This document shows positions 27,478 to 35,718 of a stretch of DNA of 64,000 nucleotides, one piece after another (within the stretch, counting starts at the first letter, position 1; each line of letters starts with the position of its first letter). The notes beneath the pieces are model-generated. The model saw only the letters and a list, made by a program, of their open reading frames with translations, did not search any database and was not told the origin of the DNA. The DNA is from Sphingomonas sp. PAMC 26621 (GTDB taxonomy: Bacteria > Pseudomonadota > Alphaproteobacteria > Sphingomonadales > Sphingomonadaceae): NCBI RefSeq assembly GCF_000251145.1, contig NZ_AIDW01000016.1:124001-188000 (forward strand), given 5' to 3'. The position numbers and the translations under genes are program-made.

Positions 27478-29397
27478 CTACCTTGCTCGCAGAGGGATCG
27501 GCAGAATCTTCAGCGGTTGTCGCGAAACGGTCGCGGCATAGTCTGGGAGGCGTTGCAAAACCTTTAGGCGCTCTTGCAACACGTCCTCCAAACCGCCGGA
27601 CTGTAACAGCTTCTGGTAGCTACGCGCCGTCGTGCCTTCACGTCCATGGCCAGCGAGATCACATACGATGTACTGATTAATGTCGTTGCGATCCAATTGA
27701 CTCAATCCGGTCGCGCGGATCGAATGAAAGTCGGCTTTCTTACCAGAGGGCGTGGCGGGGATCGCGATCCCGCTCTGCTGTTCGAGCCAGCCCATCAGCT
27801 TCCGCCAGGAAACGGAATAATATTGATCGCCGCCCTTTTTTCCGGCGTTGAGCCAGAGTTCAGGGAAAAGGCTTATCTCGCCGGCCGCCCGTGCAGCTTC
27901 TACAAATTCCTGGAAGCCTAATTCGAGGAGCCGCGGATGTAATGGCAGGACGCGTTCGGAGTTCGCCGACTTAAGGGTGCGGTTAAGGTTTTCTTCAATC
28001 AACATATGCGGTGTGCCGATATCAAAGACGAAATCGCTGACGAGATGCCCGGCATGCTCGTCACGTCGGCCGAGCTGGTAGCAGGCCAACAGCGGCAGCC
28101 AGTAGGCGCTGTCATGGTAGACGTCTTCGCCGCAGGCAAGACGACGCTTGCTGCCCCGGTTCCCGCGATAGATCGGCGCGTTGAACATCGTTTCGAGATG
28201 CACCGGCCGCCAGGGCAATCGGCCGCTGTCTTTCTCCTGAACCGTCACTGTCGCCGTCAGCTTCAGCGGCCTAATGAAATCTTCCGGCCAATATCCTGCT
28301 GCTACCATCTGGTTCGTGAAAGAGGCGAGGTAAGCCAGATCTTTGTTGAGAGTCTTTTTGCTACGCCGGTTGTGAGCCGTGACCAAGCCCAGGCTTTTCC
28401 TCACACTGGAGTATGGTCGATCCCATACTGACTGGACACGAACCGTCTTGGGTATCTGCCACAGCTCGCGCACGAACTCAGAAACATGCATCTGGCGATA
28501 ATCTAGGCACGGCATGTCACCCACCATCCACACGAATTGCTTGACCAGTCGTCGACCATCTTCGCCGACGCCTTCTGACCAAGCGTCCTTGGCGATGAGA
28601 TCATTGACGATTCCGTCGATGAGTGTTCCCAGCATCGGCGAGGCGCTCACAGCGCTGGAAGCCACTTCCGCATCGGCGACCTCGATTCCCGGTGTTGTCG
28701 GTTGATCTCCGCGCGCTATCAGGGCGCCGCCAAGCTCGACGAGATAGCCAAGCGGGTCTCCGCTCGCCACGACCTCGGGATCATTGAATCGGGTCGCGCG
28801 CAGCTGACCATCCCGTATCCCGCGATGCATGAGAAGTCGGTCCTGCTTGAGGGCTCCAGGCCGCCCGGCAATGCCGAGATGCTCTAGCCGCTGCTGCAAA
28901 CTCATGTCGCTCAGCAGTAGGCCATCGCCCTCGGCTGAAATTAATTGGCGAAGGCGACGCATATGAACGTCATCTCGTCCCTGATCCCGCAGGCGTATCT
29001 CATCGGCTTTGTCGAGGATGGCGCAACCTTCGTGCCGCGCGGCGAGATCATGCAGGTCGGCGTTGACGAGGCACGACGCCGACACCAGTTCCGGCGAGAC
29101 GACCGGGTCGAAATACCCCTGGGTCGCGATTCCGATCGTGAAGTCGGTAACCTGCTTTAGTAGGAGATTGGCCTCGCTTGCGGAGCGCACGCCGATCTGG
29201 AAGGAATGATAATGAAGCATGGCCACAACCCTATCAAGGGCTGCAGTTACCGCTGCCGCCCGAACCCGGGCCAGGGACGCTATGCTGGTCCCTAACGAAC
29301 ATGTTATGTGGAATTTGCCGAATTTTGGCAAACATACGGCCCGACGATAGCGATAGCAGCCGTGTTTACGGCGGTAGGTGTAGGGGATCTTTGTCAT
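27478..29397 (-). CDS. Large tyrosine recombinase (island integrase)
   Basis: A 639-residue site-specific recombinase. The N-terminal TYRRKHGCYRYRRAVCLP and following region is the DUF6538-like start seen in many large island integrases. The catalytic domain has Arg in QLGRRDEHAG, HxxR in FHSIRATGLS, His in LAGHGREG and the nucleophilic Tyr in ARSYQKLL, all intact. The ATG at 29397 has GGAG upstream; a TTG at 29424 is an alternative. Its AT content is visibly higher than in neighbouring genes, consistent with transfer. It lies about 110 bp from attR, and probably recombines tRNA-Pro ends. Third-position GC is lower than in the cargo, so cargo and integrase may have separate histories. Confidence 0.92.
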   Translation of the reverse strand: MTKIPYTYRRKHGCYRYRRAVCLPKFGKFHITCSLGTSIASLARVRAAAVTAALDRVVAMLHYHSFQIGVRSASEANLLLKQVTDFTIGIATQGYFDPVVSPELVSASCLVNADLHDLAARHEGCAILDKADEIRLRDQGRDDVHMRRLRQLISAEGDGLLLSDMSLQQRLEHLGIAGRPGALKQDRLLMHRGIRDGQLRATRFNDPEVVASGDPLGYLVELGGALIARGDQPTTPGIEVADAEVASSAVSASPMLGTLIDGIVNDLIAKDAWSEGVGEDGRRLVKQFVWMVGDMPCLDYRQMHVSEFVRELWQIPKTVRVQSVWDRPYSSVRKSLGLVTAHNRRSKKTLNKDLAYLASFTNQMVAAGYWPEDFIRPLKLTATVTVQEKDSGRLPWRPVHLETMFNAPIYRGNRGSKRRLACGEDVYHDSAYWLPLLACYQLGRRDEHAGHLVSDFVFDIGTPHMLIEENLNRTLKSANSERVLPLHPRLLELGFQEFVEAARAAGEISLFPELWLNAGKKGGDQYYSVSWRKLMGWLEQQSGIAIPATPSGKKADFHSIRATGLSQLDRNDINQYIVCDLAGHGREGTTARSYQKLLQSGGLEDVLQERLKVLQRLPDYAATVSRQPLKILPIPLRAR

Positions 29398-29409
29398 TCG
29401 TCGCTCCAG

Positions 29410-29434
29410 AAGTGCGACAGCCAAGTGCGACAGC
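29410..29434. repeat. Two 12-bp direct repeats beside the integrase
   Basis: AAGTGCGACAGC occurs at 29410-29421 and 29423-29434, one base apart, between the integrase start and attR. A shorter copy (GTGCGACAG, 14378-14386) lies near the left end. The placement fits integrase arm-type sites. Confidence 0.6.
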
Positions 29435-29507
29435 TATGCGCACACTTGACCGAATTCGACTTCAAAAGCAGGAAAAGTCAGTTGCTTACCGGATTAACGG
29501 TCGGGCC

Positions 29508-29524
29508 TCCTGTCTCCCCGACCA
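29508..29524 (+). repeat. attR: 17-bp copy of the tRNA-Pro end
   Basis: TCCTGTCTCCCCGACCA is identical to 14288-14304. No tRNA body precedes it here, so it is the duplicated end left by island insertion. Confidence 0.88.
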
Positions 29525-29544
29525 ACTTTCTCGTATCGCCGCAT

Positions 29545-32061
29545 TCACCCCTGCACGACCGACCGGTGCCGTGTCGTCGCGGAGATCGCCCGCCACGGCA
29601 CCGGGCGACCGAAGCGATAGCCCTGCACATACCGGCAGCCGAGCTGCAGCAGGATGTGCATCTGCGCCTCGTTCTCGACCCCTTCGGCCACCACGGCCTT
29701 GCCGAGCCCGTGGGCCAGGCCGATGATCGCGCGGACGATCTCCTCGGCGCTATCCGACTTGCGCTCGAGCGCCGCGATGAACGAGCGGTCGATCTTGATC
29801 GTGTCGACCGGCACCTGCCGCAAATGGCTGAGCGAGGCATAGCCCGTCCCGAAATCATCGAGCGCGATCCGTACCCCGGCATCGTGGAGCGCGTGAAGCG
29901 TGTTGACGACGCCATCCGCCGCGCGCCCGAGCATGACCCCTTCGGTGACCTCGATACACAATGCGGTCGGCGGTACGCCGAAATGCGCGAGCCGGGTCAG
30001 CACGCGCTTGGCTGCGACTGGCCCCGACAATTGCGCGGAGGTGAAGTTGACCGCCAGATACGGAATCTCGGCACCATTGTCGCGCAGCAGCGTCAGCGCG
30101 ATATCGAGCACATGCTCCTGCACGCGCGGGCCGATCCGTTCCTCGACCAGGATATCGGCGAACTGGCTTGGCATCAGCAGGCCGTGCTTGGGATGCTGCC
30201 AGCGCAACAAGCCTTCGTATCCGACCACGCTATCGTCCTGAAGATCGACGATCGGCTGGAGATACAAAAGGAATTCGTCGCGTTGCATCGCGACATCGGC
30301 ATCGCTTGCAAAGGCGGTGCTGACTTCCAGCAGCGTCCGCAGCATCGCGTCGTAGCGGTGGTGCAGGCTCCGCCCGAGCCGCTTTGCCTGATAGAGCGCG
30401 AGATCGGCGTTACGATACAGGAGATCGGGTTCGCGCCCGTCGCGCGGGCAACGCGCCGATCCGATGCTGAGCGAAAGGGCGCGGCGTTCCTCGGCGTGAC
30501 GCCACATCGTGCCCTGGATCCGGGCGATGTCGGCCTCGATTCGCGCGCACTGGTCTTCGCCGTCGGCTGCGATGATCGCGAATTCGTCTCCACCCAGCCG
30601 GACCGCAACCCCGCCGCCGTTCGCCGCGACGGTCGCCAGCCGACGGGCGATGTGGCACAGCATTTCGTCCCCCGCTCCATGGCCGAGCCGGTCGTTGACG
30701 TCCTTCAGGTGATCGACGTCGATCAGGAACAGCGTGAAGGGGGCTTCGCGTCCGACCGCGATGCTCGTCTGGAGCGCCTGCTGGAACGCGGCGCGGTTCC
30801 CCAGCCCCGTGAGCGGATCGGTGAGCGCCGCGCTCCGCAGCTTCTCGGCTTCGATCAGCCCCCATTCGCGGCTTTGCCGGGCGAGTTCCAGCTCGTTGCA
30901 CAAGGCCCGAAAGCGGTCCGAGGTGGCAAGCGAGAGGACGATCGCCTCGAACGCCAGTGCCCCGAACATGGCGATGTCGAGCATGTCGCCCTGTGGAAAT
31001 ACGCCGAGGTTGCGCATCACCCGCAGCGCGAAGATCGTCAGAACCGGTGCCCAACCGATGACGTAGAACCACACCACGCGACTGCCACGGCGGATCGCAT
31101 AGCCGATCCCGACGAACGCCATGATCGCGCTCGTCATCACCACCATGTTGAGCAGCCGATCCAGCAGCAGCGGCGGGAACAGCACGTCGTTGGTGGCCGC
31201 CAGGACGCCAATCGCGACACCACCCCAGGCAAGGCCTCGCCCGGTGCGTTGCAACCAGCGCGGCAGGAGCTGGTCCTCTACCAGCGACAGGAAGAACATC
31301 CCTCCCGCGCCGACGAGCAAACCGACGAGGATATAGTCGACCCCGACGACCCACGGCCCGACGAGTTTGGGAAAGACGATCCCGAAGCTGTTCGACCAGG
31401 CCATTCCGTAGACCAGCGCGATCGAAATCCAGGCGAGATACCAGCGCTGGAAGGGGAAGCGACGGCCGCGGTCGATCAACACGTTATAGGCGAAGGCCGA
31501 CAGGAGCGTTCCGGCGAACAGCCCCATCAGAATCAACCAGCGATCGCGCGATCGCGCCGCTTCGATATCGGTTGCCGCGGACATTCGACGGATCAGCGAC
31601 AGATCGTCGACCCCGTCGAACCCCAGATAAATCGCGCGCACCTTGCTCCCGCGATCACCGATGCCGAAGTCCAGCACGCCGCCCGGCGCGCCGATGCCGT
31701 CTAGCGCGCCGGCGGTCCTGATCGACCGGCGAACCGATCCGTCCGTCAGCACCGTCATCAGCATCACGCGGCGGAAGCGGGTCTGGTCCACCAGCAGATG
31801 CCATTGCGGGGGCAGCTGCTCCAGTTGCGACCCGTCGATCCGCAGCCACGTCCAGCGCGTTCGATCCGGCGCGGGAATAGGGGGGCAACTGAAGCGCAAC
31901 GCGATGACGGCCCGAGGCGCGGGAATGGCCGCAGCCGCGCTATAGGCGGCGCACGCCGATTGCAGCAGCGGGACGGCGGCGGTTGCCGACGCGGTCGGTA
32001 ACGATAGCCCGAGCAGGATTGCGAGGATGCGTAAAACGTTGCTGGCCACCTCACTCTCCAT
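29545..32061 (-). CDS. 7TM GGDEF/EAL cyclic-di-GMP protein
   Basis: An 838-residue inner-membrane protein. A signal-like N-terminus and a periplasmic domain (to about 170) are followed by seven or so hydrophobic helices (7TMR-DISM type). The GGDEF domain has RLGGDEFAII intact, so diguanylate cyclase activity is possible. The EAL domain has YEGLLRW in the EAL position and DDFGTGYASLSHL, so phosphodiesterase residues are mostly present. Which activity dominates cannot be told. The stop is 20 bp from the island's right border, so before integration this gene converged on tRNA-Pro. The ATG has no strong ribosome site. It may link c-di-GMP to polysaccharide production, but that is inference. Confidence 0.9.
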   Translation of the reverse strand: MESEVASNVLRILAILLGLSLPTASATAAVPLLQSACAAYSAAAAIPAPRAVIALRFSCPPIPAPDRTRWTWLRIDGSQLEQLPPQWHLLVDQTRFRRVMLMTVLTDGSVRRSIRTAGALDGIGAPGGVLDFGIGDRGSKVRAIYLGFDGVDDLSLIRRMSAATDIEAARSRDRWLILMGLFAGTLLSAFAYNVLIDRGRRFPFQRWYLAWISIALVYGMAWSNSFGIVFPKLVGPWVVGVDYILVGLLVGAGGMFFLSLVEDQLLPRWLQRTGRGLAWGGVAIGVLAATNDVLFPPLLLDRLLNMVVMTSAIMAFVGIGYAIRRGSRVVWFYVIGWAPVLTIFALRVMRNLGVFPQGDMLDIAMFGALAFEAIVLSLATSDRFRALCNELELARQSREWGLIEAEKLRSAALTDPLTGLGNRAAFQQALQTSIAVGREAPFTLFLIDVDHLKDVNDRLGHGAGDEMLCHIARRLATVAANGGGVAVRLGGDEFAIIAADGEDQCARIEADIARIQGTMWRHAEERRALSLSIGSARCPRDGREPDLLYRNADLALYQAKRLGRSLHHRYDAMLRTLLEVSTAFASDADVAMQRDEFLLYLQPIVDLQDDSVVGYEGLLRWQHPKHGLLMPSQFADILVEERIGPRVQEHVLDIALTLLRDNGAEIPYLAVNFTSAQLSGPVAAKRVLTRLAHFGVPPTALCIEVTEGVMLGRAADGVVNTLHALHDAGVRIALDDFGTGYASLSHLRQVPVDTIKIDRSFIAALERKSDSAEEIVRAIIGLAHGLGKAVVAEGVENEAQMHILLQLGCRYVQGYRFGRPVPWRAISATTRHRSVVQG

Positions 32062-32304
32062 ACGAACAGTTCAACGACCGCTGCCACGTTGTGATGTGCA
32101 ATCGATTAACGGGGTCGCAGCTACGCCTAGTAAATTCCCTTTGTCGGCCCCCCGCCCGGTGCTTTGCACGGCGGGACGATGGTCAAGTCTGCTTGGGAAG
32201 ACAAGCGTTGTTCTTCAAGGAGATGCATGAACGAAGCGAACGCGGCTCCCGCTTTCGTCGAGAACGGTCCCGCGCCGCTGGCATGATTTGCCGCCACGGA
32301 ATGC

Positions 32305-32343
32305 AAAAAAGACCCGCGGGATTGCGCAATCCCGCAGGTTTTT
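32305..32343. terminator. Bidirectional terminator behind the MRJP-like gene
   Basis: A 13-bp stem with one mismatch (32312-32324 with 32327-32339, centred on TTGCGCAA) has six A on the left and five T on the right. It lies about 50 bp behind the stop of the leftward gene. Confidence 0.85.
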
Positions 32344-32391
32344 GGAAAATTTTTCAGCTCAGGATTGATGGCATCGATCGCGTCGGCGATC

Positions 32392-33510
32392 TCATTTGGT
32401 CTTGGGCGAGAAAACAAAAAGTTCCGTGCGAATCGACGGCGGCGCGCTCGGGACGAACCAGTTGGTGTCCTGAATATGGCTTGCGGTCACGTAAAGGCGT
32501 CCGTCGGGGCCTTCCGAGAACGTGTCGGGCCAGCGCAACCGCTTGTCCGACACCACGGGCTCGACCCGGTTTCCGACCAGGCGCGTGATCGAATAGTCGG
32601 TCGGCGAGGTAAGGTAGAGCGTTCCACTCCGCGCCATCCACAATCCGTCCGCGACGTGGGTCTGGGCAACGGTCTTGACCGCGCTCGCGCGGTCGTTCTC
32701 GCTGACGTCCTTGCGCAGCTTTGCGGTGTCGATGCTGTACAGCGTCTTGCCGGTCAGCGCCTGGTAATACAGCGTCTTGCCGTCGTTCGACAAAGCGATC
32801 CCGTCGGCGGAGAAGGCAGGCTGCCGACCGTCGGGGCGAACCAGCGGCTTGCCGTCGAGCAGGACCTTGACGGTCTTGTCGACCTGCGTCGAGACATGAC
32901 CGTCGAGCGCACGGTGGCTTTCGCCGCTCTCCAGATCGACCACGATGATCGCCCCGCGCGTTCCGGAATCGGTGATGTAGCCGGTCTTGCCATCGGACGA
33001 GAAGCGGATGTCGTTGAGGTAGGTCCCCTGCAGCGCGACGTCGCCGGGAACCGGGATGACCTTGCTGACGCGATTGGTGGCGAGGTCGATCCGTACCAGC
33101 TTGGGTGCGCCTTCGAGGATCTTTTCATTCCCCGGCGCGCCCGGATCGAGGACCCAAAGGTGCCCGTGGCCGTCGGGGACGATCGACTGGACGCAGACGA
33201 AATGGTCCGCGACCGAAAGCTCGCTCGCGCGCGCATTGCGCCAGCTGTTCCATTCGGCATCGGGGTAGGGGCGGGTCGTTCCGTCCTTCATCACTTCTGC
33301 GACCGAGACCGGCGCGTCGTCGGTCCAGCGCGGGAAGTTGACGAAGCGACGGCCGTCTTCCGTCACGGCGACGCCGGTCACCTGATGGTCGAACGTCGCG
33401 ACAAGCGACAGCGGGCTGGCGGCGGTGCGGGCCTGTGCCGCACCGAAAGCGGTCGCGGCGACCGCGCCGGCGACGGCCAGCCCGGCAATCCAGGGTTTTA
33501 CCTTGTTCAT
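32392..33510 (-). CDS. Exported MRJP/gluconolactonase-like beta-propeller protein
   Basis: A 372-residue protein if started at the ATG at 33510 (or 33516). MNKVKPWIAGLAVAGAVAAT is a signal peptide ending near AQA. The body fits the major-royal-jelly/SMP-30-like propeller pattern: LWVLDPGAPG, GTYLNDIRFSSDGKTGYITD, LVRPDGRQPAFSADGIALS and WPDTFSEGPDGRLYVT. Such proteins are secreted and some act as lactonases; the substrate here is unknown. AGAGGA sits just upstream of the internal start, so independent translation is likely. The frame is nevertheless open back into the hydrolase gene, with no stop between them. A terminator follows. Confidence 0.85.
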   Translation of the reverse strand: MNKVKPWIAGLAVAGAVAATAFGAAQARTAASPLSLVATFDHQVTGVAVTEDGRRFVNFPRWTDDAPVSVAEVMKDGTTRPYPDAEWNSWRNARASELSVADHFVCVQSIVPDGHGHLWVLDPGAPGNEKILEGAPKLVRIDLATNRVSKVIPVPGDVALQGTYLNDIRFSSDGKTGYITDSGTRGAIIVVDLESGESHRALDGHVSTQVDKTVKVLLDGKPLVRPDGRQPAFSADGIALSNDGKTLYYQALTGKTLYSIDTAKLRKDVSENDRASAVKTVAQTHVADGLWMARSGTLYLTSPTDYSITRLVGNRVEPVVSDKRLRWPDTFSEGPDGRLYVTASHIQDTNWFVPSAPPSIRTELFVFSPKTK

Positions 33511-34422
33511 CGTCATCGTCCTCTCGGTATCGGTGGAAAGTGTAGTCGGATCGCCGGTGAACAGCCGGACGAGATGGGGTGCGACGCGGTTCGGGGCTTC
33601 GCGCTGCGGGAAGTGGCCGACGCCCGACAGAGATACGACCGCGAACGGGCCGGTGAACTTCGCGGGGACGGACTCGGCGGCGGACGGCGGATTGACGCCG
33701 TCGCGCTCGCCCTGGAAATACAAGGTCGGTAGTAACAGGCTCTTGGTCGCCTTCACTTTCTGTTCGAGCCACGCACTTCGCGGATCTGGCTCTGCCTCGC
33801 CCCAGCGCGCCCGGTAGCTGTGCAACGTGACGTCGACCCAGTCGGGATTGGCGAACGACACCGCGACCCGCGCGAACGTTTCCTCGTCGAACCAGCCGCG
33901 AGGCGCCCAATTGACCCAGTGGAGATGCGCAAAGCCGCGACGATCGTCGCGGACCGCCTGTGCGCCGCGCCCCGTCGCCATGAACCAGTGATACCATTGC
34001 CGCTGCGCCTGTTCGAACGGCGGCGTCGGCATTCCGCCAAGCCGTGGCGGGGTCGCGAGCATTGCGATCCGATCGACCCGATCGGGCCAGCCGACCGCGA
34101 GTGCTTCGGCGGTGTTCGAACCCCAATCGTGCCCCGCGACCATGAACCGCTCGATCCCGAGCCCGTCCATCAGCGCGATTGCATCCATCGCGAGGATCGC
34201 GCTGTTGCCGGTGCGGGGGGCGTCACCGCGGAATCGCGTCGCGCCGAACCCGCGCAACGTCGGGACGATCGTCCGCAGGCCAGCATCGTGGAGCGCGGGG
34301 CGAACCGCGTCCCAGGTCGAGGCATCGTCGGGCCAGCCATGGATCAGCAGCACCGGCTGGCCGTCACCAGGCCCGCCATCGGTATAGGCGATATCGAGAT
34401 CTTCGGTGGTGAGCGTCGGCAT
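32392..34422 (-). CDS. Epoxide-hydrolase-like alpha/beta hydrolase, fused in frame to MRJP-like protein
   Basis: From the ATG at 34422 the first 300 or so codons are an alpha/beta hydrolase. They carry the oxyanion motif LIHGWPDD, nucleophile Asp in GHDWGSNTAE and catalytic His in GVGHFPQREAP. The Asp nucleophile and HGWP point to epoxide hydrolases or haloalkane dehalogenases. No stop follows: the frame runs on through the ribosome site and signal peptide of the downstream protein to 32392, giving a 676-residue product. A signal peptide in mid-protein is implausible for a working fusion, so a stop may have been lost or a base miscalled. In the adjacent frame TGA codons lie right at the junction. 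A TTG at 34443 is an alternative start. Confidence 0.7.
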   Translation of the reverse strand: MPTLTTEDLDIAYTDGGPGDGQPVLLIHGWPDDASTWDAVRPALHDAGLRTIVPTLRGFGATRFRGDAPRTGNSAILAMDAIALMDGLGIERFMVAGHDWGSNTAEALAVGWPDRVDRIAMLATPPRLGGMPTPPFEQAQRQWYHWFMATGRGAQAVRDDRRGFAHLHWVNWAPRGWFDEETFARVAVSFANPDWVDVTLHSYRARWGEAEPDPRSAWLEQKVKATKSLLLPTLYFQGERDGVNPPSAAESVPAKFTGPFAVVSLSGVGHFPQREAPNRVAPHLVRLFTGDPTTLSTDTERTMTMNKVKPWIAGLAVAGAVAATAFGAAQARTAASPLSLVATFDHQVTGVAVTEDGRRFVNFPRWTDDAPVSVAEVMKDGTTRPYPDAEWNSWRNARASELSVADHFVCVQSIVPDGHGHLWVLDPGAPGNEKILEGAPKLVRIDLATNRVSKVIPVPGDVALQGTYLNDIRFSSDGKTGYITDSGTRGAIIVVDLESGESHRALDGHVSTQVDKTVKVLLDGKPLVRPDGRQPAFSADGIALSNDGKTLYYQALTGKTLYSIDTAKLRKDVSENDRASAVKTVAQTHVADGLWMARSGTLYLTSPTDYSITRLVGNRVEPVVSDKRLRWPDTFSEGPDGRLYVTASHIQDTNWFVPSAPPSIRTELFVFSPKTK

Positions 34423-34484
34423 GGCGGGGTTCCGGTCAGTCAAAAGGAAGGACGCGCCGCGGCAGCAGCGCGTCCTCGATGGCG

Positions 34485-35594
34485 TCAGCGCTTCGGCGGC
34501 ATCGCGAAGGCAGCCTTGAGCTTGCCGATCGCGTACATGTTGGCGTCATGCGCGCCGCGCACGACCTGCCCCATGCCGAACATCTCGTGCGTGACGCCCG
34601 GAAAGGTGCGCTGCTCGACCTGATCGCCCGCCGCCCGCATCGCGGTGGCGAGCGTCTCGCCGTCCGAGCGGAGCGGATCGATCTGCGCGTTGATGATCGT
34701 CGTCGGCGGCAGGCCGCGCAGGTTCGCCTTAACCAGGTTGATCCGCGGATCCATCTGATCGGCCTTGGTGGTCGAATAATAATAGCCGAACCAGTTGAGC
34801 ATCGCGGTGTTGAGCGGCTTCGCGTTACCCGAATCGGTGCGCGACGGCAGCGTCATGCTGCTGTTCGCGATCGGATAGACCGAGACGATATGGAGCGGTC
34901 GCGCCACGCCTTCGTCGCGCGCGCGGATCGCGGTCGCGACCGCGAGGTTACCGCCAGCGCTCTCGCCGACGAACGCGATCTTGCGCGTGTCACCGCCCCA
35001 GCTTGCGGCGTTCTGCAGGACCCAGCGATACGCCGCGAACGCGTCGTCATGCTGCGCGGGGAACTTGAACTCGGGTGCGTGGCGATATTCGACAGAGACG
35101 ACGATCGCGTTGAGTTGCTTCGCCAGCAGGCGCGGCGCGGCATCATAGGTATCGACGGTCGCGATCACCCAGCCACCGCCGTGATAATAGACGACGATCG
35201 GCAGCTTGGCACCCGCCGGCGCGTTGGCGGGACGGTACACGCGGCCGAACTGCTGCGCATCGCTGCCATAGGGCACATCGCGCGTCGTGACGCTCGCGTC
35301 CGGCGTGGTGGCCATGCCCTTGGCGGCCATGACCGCCTTGGCGGCATCGGCGGCGGAAGGGTTGATCCGCGCCTGCGCCGGGGTCAGCGTCTCGACCGGC
35401 TTCGAGCTCAGAACGGCGAGCTGGTCGATGACCGCCTGCATGTCGGGCGCTGCCTTGGGGGGCGCCATCTTGGTCGCGGGCGGCGGGGGCGGGGGGGCTG
35501 CGGTCGGCGTGGCCGCGGACTGCGCGAAGGCGCTCCCCGTCGAGGCGACGAGGACGGTGGCGAGCAGCAAGGCTCGCTGGGTGATGATACGCAT
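34485..35594 (-). CDS. Exported HSL-family esterase/lipase
   Basis: A 369-residue protein. The signal peptide MRIITQRALLLATVLVASTG ends near AFAQ. A proline-rich spacer (APPPPPPATKMAPPKAAP) leads to the hydrolase domain. The hormone-sensitive-lipase signatures are complete: YYHGGGWVIA (oxyanion hole), nucleophile Ser in FVGESAGGNLAVA, an acid in AQIDPLRSDGE and His in PGVTHEMFGM. Substrate is probably a small acyl ester. It lies about 60 bp upstream of the hydrolase-MRJP gene on the same strand, so the three may form one hydrolase-rich transcript. Location should be periplasmic. Confidence 0.9.
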   Translation of the reverse strand: MRIITQRALLLATVLVASTGSAFAQSAATPTAAPPPPPPATKMAPPKAAPDMQAVIDQLAVLSSKPVETLTPAQARINPSAADAAKAVMAAKGMATTPDASVTTRDVPYGSDAQQFGRVYRPANAPAGAKLPIVVYYHGGGWVIATVDTYDAAPRLLAKQLNAIVVSVEYRHAPEFKFPAQHDDAFAAYRWVLQNAASWGGDTRKIAFVGESAGGNLAVATAIRARDEGVARPLHIVSVYPIANSSMTLPSRTDSGNAKPLNTAMLNWFGYYYSTTKADQMDPRINLVKANLRGLPPTTIINAQIDPLRSDGETLATAMRAAGDQVEQRTFPGVTHEMFGMGQVVRGAHDANMYAIGKLKAAFAMPPKR

Positions 35595-35718
35595 GGAATA
35601 CTTCCCTGTTGACGACGCCGTTTGGCCATCAGTCGAACACGCACGCGGGCCATGCCGTTCCCGAAACGCGGGAAAATCGTCCCGGACCGGGATCAGGCCG
35701 GACCGTTCCGCGGCCGGT

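Noticed and set aside
29760..30260. Inactive EAL domain because the motif reads EGL
   Set aside because: The catalytic Glu and the Leu are kept and DDFGTG is intact; EGL alone does not predict loss of activity.
29308..31704. 798-codon plus-strand frame opposite the GGDEF/EAL gene
   Set aside because: Arg/Asp/His-rich shadow of a gene whose GGDEF and EAL motifs are on the minus strand; it would also cross the island border.
32365..33732. 455-codon plus-strand frame opposite the MRJP-like gene
   Set aside because: Shadow frame without domain signatures; it overlaps a strong terminator for the minus strand.
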